Below, piece after piece: positions 1 through 5,219 of a DNA stretch of 5,219 nucleotides; positions within the stretch are counted from its first letter, which is position 1, and every line of letters starts with the position of its first letter. Source of the stretch: Candidatus Omnitrophota bacterium (GTDB taxonomy: Bacteria; Omnitrophota; Koll11; Gorgyraeales; Gorgyraeaceae); assembly GCA_018818505.1 (NCBI GenBank), contig JAHIRR010000147.1, forward strand, positions 1 to 5,219, in the 5' to 3' direction. A program made the translations under genes and the position numbers. The notes under the pieces were generated by a model. It was given only the letters and a program-made list of their open reading frames with translations, did no database searches and was not told the DNA's origin.

Positions 1-72
1 CGGCTCATTTTCTTTAATGCCAGGATAGAATGCCGGCTCCTGGAATACCACATATATGCAAAAATCCGATAA
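1..72 (+). CDS. Possible C-terminal tail of an upstream gene (partial, uncertain)
   Basis: Frame 1 is open from the left edge to a TAA at 70-72 and would give a 23-residue tail ending in HIYAKIR. It would overlap the start of the dehydrogenase gene at 56 by 17 nt. The only supports are the open frame, unremarkable codons, and the lack of a clear ribosome binding site before position 56, which would fit translational coupling. The other two forward frames stop at 15-17 and 26-28, so the upstream gene could equally end there or not exist. No family can be named from so short a piece. Confidence 0.2.
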   Translation, partial: RLIFFNARIECRLLEYHIYAKIR

Positions 73-970
73 TATCCTTATAACAGGCATAACATCCATT
101 CACGGATGGCCCATCTTCTCCGCGTTTAGGGAAAAATACGGAGAACGTGTCTATGGCGTCGCCCCCGGCATTAAGCTCCCTTTTTTCAAAAATGACAAAA
201 AGGTATTTTTTTGCACCATGGATAATTTTTTTAAGATGAAAAAGATCTTTGATAAGGTCAAGCCTGAAGCAGTTGTGCACGCGGCAGGGGTCTGTGATCT
301 TGACAGGTGCGAAGACGCGCCTGATTTTACTTATCAAGTGAATGTCCTGGGCACCCGCAACATAGTCAGCCTGTCAAAAGAGAGCTACCTGTTATACATC
401 AGTACAGATCTGGTCTTTTCGGGAAATGACCCTCTTGGTCGCGATTATTCAGAGTCGTCGCTGTGCGACCCTGTCAGCGTGGTCGGCAAAACCTTCCTAG
501 AAGCAGAGAACGAGGTCCTGCAGCACAAGATGAGCGGAGTAATACGCCTTGGCCTACCAATAGGACCTTCGATTTCAGGGACCAAGGGAGCTATAGATTT
601 TATTGCAAAAAGGCTCCGTAAAAAACAAAAAATGACGCTTTTCCATGATGAAATAAGATCTTTGATCACAACCAAAGATGTGGCTAAGGCAACCATGCAT
701 TTTTTTGATAAAAAAGGGGAGGGCATATTCCATTGTGGCGGGCCACAAGAATATAGCCTGTACGATATTGGGGCATATCTTGTCCAGGAGCGCGGATATC
801 AAGAGGAGTTCCTGATCCGTTCCTCCCGTTTTGACGAAAAGAACGGCCCACCGCGTATCGGCAGGGCAGTGCTTGATTCCAGGAAATTCTATAAATTCAC
901 AGGCTTCACCCCCTCAAACGCCCTGGCCATAAGGGACGGTTCCGATTCCCCCTTTACTTACGCCAATTAA
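56..970 (+). CDS. RmlD-like NAD(P)-binding sugar reductase/epimerase family protein with a degenerate active site
   Basis: This 304-residue protein has the Rossmann fold of extended short-chain dehydrogenases, closest in style to RmlD (dTDP-4-dehydrorhamnose reductase), which makes deoxysugar nucleotides in the cytoplasm. Its length is normal for RmlD. Visible landmarks are the nucleotide-binding loop ITGITSIHG (residues 9-17), the family block HAAGVCDLDRCEDAP (75-89) followed by QVNVLGTRNI, and ISTDLVFSG (115-123), which carries the usual Ser/Thr. The block PVSVVGKTFLEAE (139-151) aligns with the RmlD segment that normally reads P-x-x-x-Y-G-x-x-K. Here the catalytic Tyr is Val143 and the Lys is Phe147. 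The middle Gly of GxxGxxG is Ser14. The C-terminus has a typical LDSRKF...GFTP ending (273-286). The start at 56 is the only in-frame start after the stop at 26-28, and no good Shine-Dalgarno precedes it. The fold is secure; the activity is not. It may be a binding or regulatory protein, or an enzyme with a changed mechanism. Confidence 0.85.
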   Translation: MQKSDNILITGITSIHGWPIFSAFREKYGERVYGVAPGIKLPFFKNDKKVFFCTMDNFFKMKKIFDKVKPEAVVHAAGVCDLDRCEDAPDFTYQVNVLGTRNIVSLSKESYLLYISTDLVFSGNDPLGRDYSESSLCDPVSVVGKTFLEAENEVLQHKMSGVIRLGLPIGPSISGTKGAIDFIAKRLRKKQKMTLFHDEIRSLITTKDVAKATMHFFDKKGEGIFHCGGPQEYSLYDIGAYLVQERGYQEEFLIRSSRFDEKNGPPRIGRAVLDSRKFYKFTGFTPSNALAIRDGSDSPFTYAN

Positions 971-982
971 AGAGCTATCATA

Positions 983-988
983 TATAAT
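983..988 (+). promoter_or_regulatory. Possible -10 element for the PhoU-like gene
   Basis: The 45-nt gap before the PhoU-like gene contains a perfect TATAAT. No convincing -35 hexamer lies 16-18 bp upstream and there is no extended -10 TG, so this may be chance in an A/T-rich gap. If used, it would start transcription a few bases before the ribosome binding site at 1001-1006. The alternative is read-through from the dehydrogenase gene, since no terminator is visible between the two. Confidence 0.25.
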
Positions 989-1000
989 ATACATGAGGGA

Positions 1001-1006
1001 AGGAGG
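1001..1006 (+). promoter_or_regulatory. Strong ribosome binding site of the PhoU-like gene
   Basis: AGGAGG, within the longer purine run GAGGGAAGGAGGG, ends 9 nt before the ATG at 1016. This fixes that start codon. It is the strongest Shine-Dalgarno in the window and contrasts with the weak or absent ones before positions 56 and 1904. Confidence 0.8.
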
Positions 1007-1015
1007 GTTAAAATT

Positions 1016-1654
1016 ATGCCCAAGCTAAATAAAGCTGAGTTAAGAGAAATTGCTTCATTAAGACAAGAGACTATAGAAATGTTAGAGAGGGTTCAGGTAA
1101 TGTTCCGCACCAACTTCGATGGCTTAATGAAGAATGATATCAATATCTTAGATCAAGTGCTTAAGGATGAAACAAAAGTTAATAAGATCTATAATGACTT
1201 GACTACCTCAGCGATAGAGATTTCCAAAAAAAAGTTATCAGAGGCCGCTAAAAAGATAATTGTAGATCTGGTAAACATTATCTGTGCAATTGAGAGAATG
1301 GGGGATCTGTGTATAAGCATAGTAGAACGAATTGAGTATAAAATCCAAGAGAAGTTACTATTTAGTGATGTGGCGGTGCAAGAATACAAGGAGTTATGTA
1401 ATAACATAGACAAGATTTTATCAAATACTATTGAGGCAATGAAAACCAATGACAGGAAGCTCGCCAAAAAGGTTTTAAAGGATAAAGCACCCCTTCATAC
1501 ATTGATAGAAAAAAGTCGAGCCAATCATATAGATAGATCAGCAAAAGGAATTTGTGATGAATGGGCAAAAATTCGGTATCTTGATATGTTGGATTTTATT
1601 AAAGAGATTGTAGATCATTGCATGAAAACAGTAGATAAACTAGTGGGGAAATAG
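1016..1654 (+). CDS. PhoU-domain protein (DUF47/PhoU-like), free-standing
   Basis: This 212-residue protein is predicted to be all helical and soluble, with no signal peptide or membrane segment. It looks like the PhoU four-helix-bundle family, which regulates phosphate uptake or forms the cytoplasmic tail of Na+/phosphate cotransporters of the NptA type. The first repeat carries AIERMGDLCISIVERI (91-106), matching the family's E-R-x-G-D metal-binding helix (Glu93, Asp97). The second has HIDRSAKGICDEW (171-183) and YLDMLDFIKEIVDHC (188-202), which resemble the C-terminal PhoU block of NptA proteins. In this helix the acidic residue paired with Asp200 is Lys196, so the second metal site looks incomplete. 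The length is close to that of classical PhoU (about 220-240). No phosphate transporter or two-component gene lies in the window, so a link to phosphate is family knowledge only. Ten of 22 leucines use TTA by my count, an A/T-rich usage unlike the neighbouring genes. Confidence 0.82.
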   Translation: MPKLNKAELREIASLRQETIEMLERVQVMFRTNFDGLMKNDINILDQVLKDETKVNKIYNDLTTSAIEISKKKLSEAAKKIIVDLVNIICAIERMGDLCISIVERIEYKIQEKLLFSDVAVQEYKELCNNIDKILSNTIEAMKTNDRKLAKKVLKDKAPLHTLIEKSRANHIDRSAKGICDEWAKIRYLDMLDFIKEIVDHCMKTVDKLVGK

Positions 1655-1842
1655 TGGTTAAGTTTGTCTGCTTATTCCCAGTGCCCGCTATCTTCGACCT
1701 GGTATCTGATGTGGTGGCCCTCGACGATTATATTTCCGTATTCCTCTATGACGGATGGATAAGATCAGGTCAAAAAAAGGCAGCTGGCGCAGGGATAAGA
1801 AGAAAGAGAACCATCATAAAGGAAAATTTTAAGAACTCTTAA
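1654..1842 (+). CDS. Doubtful small ORF, 62 codons, GTG start
   Basis: This frame begins with a GTG whose first base is the last base of the PhoU-like gene's TAG stop (TAGTG). That arrangement would allow coupled translation; a weak purine run, GGGGAA, lies just before it. The product starts with a moderately hydrophobic part (VKFVCLFPVPAIFDLV) and ends in a basic tail (IRRKRTIIKENFKNS). Its TAA stop lies inside the inverted repeat at 1820-1851. I recognise no family. The same DNA read on the other strand (1672-1764) also gives a protein-like sequence, so at most one of the two readings can mean anything. It may well not be a gene. Confidence 0.2.
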   Translation: MVKFVCLFPVPAIFDLVSDVVALDDYISVFLYDGWIRSGQKKAAGAGIRRKRTIIKENFKNS

Positions 1843-1851
1843 AATTTTCCT
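1820..1851. terminator. Perfect 14-bp inverted repeat, possible transcription terminator
   Basis: The arms 1820-1833 and 1838-1851 are exact reverse complements, separated by a 4-nt AACT loop. The stem is mostly A/T with a G/C cap at each end (GG...CC at the base, one G-C by the loop). A tail of U residues does not follow; CTAGCCCACCC follows instead. As the arms contain AAAATTTT, transcripts in either direction would form the hairpin, with only a short U run inside the stem. A terminator for the PhoU-like unit is the most economical reading. An operator or an mRNA processing hairpin is possible. Confidence 0.5.
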
Positions 1852-1860
1852 AGCCCACCC

Positions 1861-1888
1861 TATACATCCTGCTGAAACATGGTATACT
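1861..1888 (+). promoter_or_regulatory. Candidate promoter of the tripartite efflux operon
   Basis: An extended -10, TGG-TATACT (1880-1888), lies 16 bp downstream of TATACA (1861-1866), which matches 4 of 6 bases of the sigma-70 -35 consensus. Transcription would start near 1895, only about 8 nt before the ATG at 1904. No Shine-Dalgarno fits in so short a leader. The site lies just after the inverted repeat and just before the first pump gene, where an operon promoter is expected. CTGCTGA repeats at 1869-1875 and 1890-1896 flank the -10 and could be regulator half-sites. Confidence 0.45.
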
Positions 1889-1903
1889 ACTGCTGATAGC
1901 TAT

Positions 1904-3163
1904 ATGAAAAAGGTATATATTTTTATTTTTATAATTTTATTTCTCTCTAATGGCGCGGTGTATTCGCAGGACGCGCTCACATGGGAAGACTGCGTGCAGG
2001 AGGCAAAGAAAAATAATCCTGATCTGATCTCTGCTTCTGAAAAGGTCAGGCAGACAAGGATGGATAAGATCATTGATATAAGCGCTGCGCTTCCTGACAT
2101 CAGCGCCTCTCTATCAGGCAAAAGCGCAAAAGCAGCGAGCACCGGCGCCACCACTGACACCTATGCGTACAGTGTTTCTGGTGAACAGCTTATCTTTGAC
2201 GGATTCAAGACATTACATGATATATCCAGCTCATCCAAAACCCTTAAAGCGCAGGAATATACTTACGCTGTCACTTCTTCAAATATACGGCTGGATCTTA
2301 GGGGCGCCTTTGTAGATCTTTTAAAGGCGCAGGAGCTCACTTCTCTTACAAAAGAAATCGCCGAACGCAGAAAACAGAACCTTGAACTGGTAAAATTGCG
2401 ATACGAGGCAGGAAGGGAGCACAAGGGCTCGCTTTTAACAGCTGAGGCAGACCTTGCCAATGCGGAATACGAAGTAAGGCAGGCAGAAAGAAGTATTACG
2501 CTTTCACAGCGTGACCTGTCAAAAGAAATGGGGCTCGAAAAATTTAACCCCGCGGCAGTAAAAGGTGAATTTTCTGTTATAGAAGGGTATAATGCCAAAC
2601 CGGACATCGAAGGACTGGCTGACACTACGCCTTTTCTCCGGGAATTAATAGCAAAGAAAGAAGCAGCCCGTTCTGACCTCAGATCAGAGCAGGCGGATTT
2701 TTTTCCTACGGTATACGTGAACGGCTCTGCAGGTAGGTCAGACAGTGTCTGGTCGCCTGAAAACGACACGTGGTCTTACGGTGTCACTGTGTCTCTGCCA
2801 ATATTTGAAGGCGGAAGCCGTTTTGCCGATATCTCCAAGGCCAAATCAAAACTTCGTCAGCTCGAATCAGACCAGCGGAGCGGCCGCGACACTGTTTTGC
2901 TTACATTAGAAGATACATGGAAGGACCTTCGAGACTCGATAGAAAACGTCTCTGTGCGGAAAAAATTCATTGAGGCGGCAGAGGAGAGGGCAAGGATAAC
3001 AACCACCCAATACGAAACAGGCCTCACCTCATTTGACGACTGGATAATCATAGAAGACAATCTCGTAAACGCCAAAAAATTATACCTGAACGCCCGGGCA
3101 ACCATGTTGATCGCCGAGGCATACTGGATTCAGGCAACAGGAGGCACGCTGGAATATGATTAA
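1904..3163 (+). CDS. TolC-family outer-membrane efflux protein
   Basis: This 419-residue protein is the likely outer-membrane exit channel of the pump encoded here. It starts with a signal peptide: MKK, a hydrophobic core, then likely cleavage after VYS near residue 21. The mature N-terminus, LTWEDCVQEAKKNNPDL, is the standard opening helix of the OEP family. The internal duplication of TolC is clear. Each half has a proline-led beta segment (LPDISASLSG from about 63; FFPTVYVNGSAG from about 266) that ends in a conserved turn (LIFDGFKT at 96-103; LPIFEGGSR at 298-306). Each turn leads into long Ala/Glu/Lys-rich coiled-coil helices. The LKLRYEAG-type block is LVKLRYEAG (162-170), and its counterpart is TTQYETGLTSFDDW (367-380). 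The length is normal to slightly short. The start has no Shine-Dalgarno, but the signal peptide fixes it. The stop overlaps the adaptor gene by 8 nt, so the two are co-transcribed and probably coupled. Confidence 0.93.
   Translation: MKKVYIFIFIILFLSNGAVYSQDALTWEDCVQEAKKNNPDLISASEKVRQTRMDKIIDISAALPDISASLSGKSAKAASTGATTDTYAYSVSGEQLIFDGFKTLHDISSSSKTLKAQEYTYAVTSSNIRLDLRGAFVDLLKAQELTSLTKEIAERRKQNLELVKLRYEAGREHKGSLLTAEADLANAEYEVRQAERSITLSQRDLSKEMGLEKFNPAAVKGEFSVIEGYNAKPDIEGLADTTPFLRELIAKKEAARSDLRSEQADFFPTVYVNGSAGRSDSVWSPENDTWSYGVTVSLPIFEGGSRFADISKAKSKLRQLESDQRSGRDTVLLTLEDTWKDLRDSIENVSVRKKFIEAAEERARITTTQYETGLTSFDDWIIIEDNLVNAKKLYLNARATMLIAEAYWIQATGGTLEYD
3139..3144 (+). promoter_or_regulatory. Ribosome binding site of the adaptor gene, inside the TolC-family gene
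   Basis: AGGAGG lies within the last codons of the TolC-family gene, 11 nt before the ATG at 3156. It supports that start rather than the later Met22 and shows that the adaptor has its own initiation site in addition to the 8-nt overlap. Confidence 0.65.
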
Positions 3164-4112
3164 AAATAAAAAAGGATTTATTGTAGCGGGAATAATATTA
3201 TGCGCTGTAGTATTTTTGATGGTCCGTTCAAATACGAATAAAGGCCAGCCTGCCGGAAAAGAAACTAAAATTATAAATCCGGGCGTGGGCAGCGTCAAGA
3301 TAATAGTCACCACTACAGGCGTTGTCGAGCCGCAAAACCGGCTCGAGATAAAGCCATCCATAAGCGGCCGCATTGAAGAGATCCTGGTCAAGGAAGGCGA
3401 CGAGATCAGGAAGGGTGATATCCTGGCATGGATGAGCTCGACTGAAAGGGCGTCTTTGGTGGATGCCGCGCATTCACAGGGTGAAGAGGCATTAAAATAT
3501 TGGGAAGAGGTGTATAAAAAGACGCCTATTATTTCTCCGATAGACGGCGAGATCATAGTGCGGCCGGTGGAACCTGGCCAGACCGTAGCAGCCTCTGACG
3601 TGGTGCTGGTCCTGTCTGACAGGCTTGTAGTAAGCGGCCAATTTGACGAGACTGACATAGGAAGGGTAAGAAAAGGCCAGGACGCCCTTATAACGCTTGA
3701 CGCGTATCCTGAAGTACAGCTCGAGGGCGTGGTAGACCATGTGGCGTACGAGTCTGAGATAGTAAGTAACGTTACGATATATAATGTGGATATTCTGCCG
3801 GAAGACATGCCGGATATGATGCGCTCAGGCATGAGCGTTACAGTGGAAGTGATCGAGAAAAAAGTAGATGATGTCATGACGATCCCTGCAAGCGCGATCC
3901 ATTATGACGGCGAAAGGCAATATGTTTTGGTGCAGGACCACCGCAATAAGATCACAGAGCGCGATATCAAAATAGGCCTGAACAATGACCAGACAGCTGA
4001 GGTCATCTCAGGACTGAGTGCGGAAGACAGCGTCATTGCGCAGGATACCGCCTACCTGCCTAAAAGAAAAAAGTCAGGCACCAACCCATTCCTGCCTCAG
4101 CGAAAGAGATAA
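3156..4112 (+). CDS. macA: MacA-like periplasmic adaptor (HlyD/RND membrane-fusion family), short-hairpin form
   Basis: This 318-residue protein links the MacB-like transporter to the outer-membrane channel. An N-terminal membrane anchor (about residues 8-23), preceded by lysines, holds it in the inner membrane with the rest in the periplasm. The domains in order are: first half of the lipoyl domain (LEIKPSISGRIEEILVKEGD, 63-82, then IRKGDILAW); a very short helical stretch (about 94-121); second lipoyl half (IISPIDGEIIVRPVEPGQTV, 125-144); beta-barrel (about 155-233, with GQFDETDIGRVRKGQ); and a membrane-proximal domain (about 236-300, with MTIPASAIHYDG). The order and the motifs GRI...V.EGD and SPIDG...V.PGQ are diagnostic of the family. 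Typical MacA proteins are about 370-400 residues; the difference lies largely in the coiled-coil hairpin, which here has room for only about 30 residues. The C-terminal tail is basic (PKRKK...PQRKR). The gene overlaps both neighbours (8 nt and 1 nt). The symbol denotes the family role, not proven orthology to E. coli MacA. Confidence 0.92.
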   Translation: MIKNKKGFIVAGIILCAVVFLMVRSNTNKGQPAGKETKIINPGVGSVKIIVTTTGVVEPQNRLEIKPSISGRIEEILVKEGDEIRKGDILAWMSSTERASLVDAAHSQGEEALKYWEEVYKKTPIISPIDGEIIVRPVEPGQTVAASDVVLVLSDRLVVSGQFDETDIGRVRKGQDALITLDAYPEVQLEGVVDHVAYESEIVSNVTIYNVDILPEDMPDMMRSGMSVTVEVIEKKVDDVMTIPASAIHYDGERQYVLVQDHRNKITERDIKIGLNNDQTAEVISGLSAEDSVIAQDTAYLPKRKKSGTNPFLPQRKR

Positions 4113-5219
4113 TGATAGAATTAAAAAATATCTGCAAGACTTATGGCAAGGGAGAAGCGTCTATCGGCGCGTTAAAGGATGTTTCGCTTAACGTGGCGCA
4201 AGGCGAGTTCGTAGCTATTATGGGTGCGTCCGGCTCAGGCAAATCCACTCTGTTGCACATGCTGGGTTTTCTGGACAGGCCTGATAAGGGTTCATACAGA
4301 ATCTTAGGAGCTGAAGTTTCAGAGTTCTCAGACGATAATCTCGCGCATCTGAGGAATCGGTTACTCGGCTTTGTGTTCCAGCAGTTTCATCTATTGCGCA
4401 GGACCAGCGCGCTTGAAAATGTAGAGCTCCCGCTTATCTATTCCGGGAAAAAAAGCATGATCGAAAACGCACGGAAAAATTTAGAATCAGTGGGCCTTGC
4501 TAACCGCGCGACTCATATACCGAGTGAATTATCAGGCGGCGAACAGCAGAGAGTGGCGATCGCCCGGGCACTGGTAAATGACCCGTTAATACTTCTGGCG
4601 GATGAACCCACCGGAAACCTCGACACAAAAAGCGAAGAAGAGATAATAAAGATCCTGAAGGCCTTGAACGAACAGGGTAAGACCATAATCCTTGTCACGC
4701 ATGAAAAAGAAATCGCCCAGCACGCTAAAAGAATCATAACAATGCGCGATGGAAAAATCGTCTCTGATGAGACCATGCGCGAGACCAAAGCCCCTGAAGA
4801 AGCCGGAGCTTCCATTAAAGATCTGGCTGGCCAGGGCTATTCCCATTTTGGAAAAATAGAATTTAAAGAGCATGTCAGGCAGTCATTCAGGGCGATATTC
4901 TCGAATAAGGTCCGTTCATTTCTTTCAATGCTCGGGATTTTATTCGGTGTTGCCGCGGTCATAGCAATGCTCGCGCTTGGCCAGGGCGCCAAGGCATCCA
5001 TGGAGGACAGGATCAGGACGCTCGGCTCTAACCTTTTATCAATACAGGGTGGCTCATCAAGGGTGAGGGGCGCGGCTGGCGGCGCCGGCTCTGTGACGCG
5101 CTTTACGCAGGCTGACATAGAAGCCCTCAGGGACTTAGCGCCAATGGTAAAAGGCGTTACCGGCACCGCAAGCGGGAGCGGACAGATAGTTAATAAAAAT
5201 GAAAACTGGAATACAAGGA
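4112..5219 (+). CDS. macB: MacB-like ABC transporter, ATPase plus permease (partial, cut by the window end)
   Basis: The frame opens with an ATG that shares one base with the adaptor's stop (TAATG) and is still open after 369 codons at the right edge. MacB proteins are about 650 residues, so the last 280 or so, including TM2-TM4, lie outside. The ATPase comes first: Walker A GASGSGKS (38-45), Q-loop FQQFHLL (89-95), signature LSGGEQQR (140-147), Walker B LLADEP followed by TGNLD (161-171), and H-loop His197 in VTHE. All key residues are present, so it should hydrolyse ATP. A linker leads to an amphipathic stretch, FKEHVRQSFRAIFSNKVRS (251-269), the first membrane helix (about 270-290) and the start of the periplasmic MacB core, with SNLLSIQGGSSRVRGAAGG and VTRFTQADIEAL. 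The fused ATPase-TM-periplasmic order separates MacB from LolD/FtsE-type ATPases. With the adaptor and channel genes it forms a complete tripartite exporter; the substrate is unknown. Confidence 0.96.
   Translation, partial: MIELKNICKTYGKGEASIGALKDVSLNVAQGEFVAIMGASGSGKSTLLHMLGFLDRPDKGSYRILGAEVSEFSDDNLAHLRNRLLGFVFQQFHLLRRTSALENVELPLIYSGKKSMIENARKNLESVGLANRATHIPSELSGGEQQRVAIARALVNDPLILLADEPTGNLDTKSEEEIIKILKALNEQGKTIILVTHEKEIAQHAKRIITMRDGKIVSDETMRETKAPEEAGASIKDLAGQGYSHFGKIEFKEHVRQSFRAIFSNKVRSFLSMLGILFGVAAVIAMLALGQGAKASMEDRIRTLGSNLLSIQGGSSRVRGAAGGAGSVTRFTQADIEALRDLAPMVKGVTGTASGSGQIVNKNENWNTR

Larger units (their letters stand above)
1655..1903. other. Intergenic region between the PhoU-like gene and the efflux operon
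   Basis: This stretch of about 250 bp separates the upstream pair from the pump operon. It contains the doubtful 62-codon frame, a 31-codon reverse-strand frame without a start (1672-1764), a perfect inverted repeat (1820-1851), and a candidate promoter with paired CTGCTGA repeats (1861-1896). I see no tRNA, rRNA or recognisable riboswitch. The part at 1680-1790 is visibly richer in G and C than the PhoU-like gene just before it, so it may be the remnant of another gene. Confidence 0.5.

Noticed and set aside
14..337. Reverse-strand open frame of 107 codons at the left edge
   Set aside because: It overlaps the conserved nucleotide-binding half of the dehydrogenase gene and has no recognisable domain.
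1772..1778. Seven-A run as a possible programmed frameshift site
   Set aside because: The frame that contains it is itself doubtful, and no overlapping extended product or stimulatory structure could be supported.
2263..2769. Reverse-strand open frame of 168 codons opposite the TolC-family gene
   Set aside because: It has Ser/Ala/Phe-rich antisense composition, and the forward strand holds an unmistakable TolC repeat structure over the same bases.
3080..3877. Long reverse-strand open frame (265 codons) opposite the adaptor gene
   Set aside because: It is rich in Ser, Thr and Ile in the way typical of an antisense shadow, matches no family, and lies wholly over well-supported TolC- and MacA-family coding sequence.
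5050..5095. Gly/Ala/Arg-rich stretch in the MacB-like protein as a possible low-complexity insertion
   Set aside because: A Gly-rich segment directly after the NLLSI-type motif is common in this MacB subfamily, so it is normal periplasmic-domain sequence.
4513..5166. Reverse-strand open frames opposite the MacB-like gene
   Set aside because: The forward frame encodes the ABC signature, Walker B, H-loop and first membrane helix here; the reverse frames show no motif.

Overview
The window carries five recognisable protein genes, all on the + strand, from a Gram-negative-type (diderm) bacterium. The diderm call rests on a TolC-family outer-membrane channel next to a MacA-like adaptor and a MacB-like ABC exporter. 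Base composition is mid-range and the protein style would fit Omnitrophota, a deltaproteobacterial group or a similar lineage, but nothing here fixes the taxon and that placement is a guess.

Layout. (1) Positions 56-970 encode an RmlD-like extended short-chain dehydrogenase/reductase. Its catalytic YxxxK motif and the middle glycine of its nucleotide-binding loop are both altered. It may overlap the tail of a gene that enters from the left edge. (2) Positions 1016-1654 encode a free-standing PhoU-like helical protein with a strong ribosome binding site and a more A/T-biased codon use than the other genes. (3) Positions 1655-1903 form a gap with no secure gene. It holds a doubtful 62-codon reading frame, a perfect 14-bp inverted repeat and a candidate extended -10 promoter. 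(4) Positions 1904-5219 hold a tightly packed operon: TolC-family outer-membrane protein, MacA-like periplasmic adaptor (8-nt overlap), then a MacB-like ABC transporter (1-nt overlap) that runs off the right edge after 369 codons.

How the genes work together. The last three genes supply the parts of one tripartite efflux pump. MacB hydrolyses ATP and works as a mechanotransmission pump in the inner membrane, MacA bridges the periplasm, and the TolC-family protein is the outer-membrane exit duct. The substrate cannot be read from sequence; macrolides, peptides, lipids and other amphiphiles are all known for the family. No functional link between the pump and the two upstream genes is visible. 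The hairpin and promoter at 1820-1888 suggest that the pump is its own transcription unit.

I found no RNA gene, CRISPR array, insertion sequence or clearly new system. The points most worth a second look are the degenerate dehydrogenase active site, the very short hairpin of the MacA-like adaptor, and the non-coding gap at 1655-1903 with its palindrome, 21-bp-spaced repeats and reverse-strand protein-like remnant.
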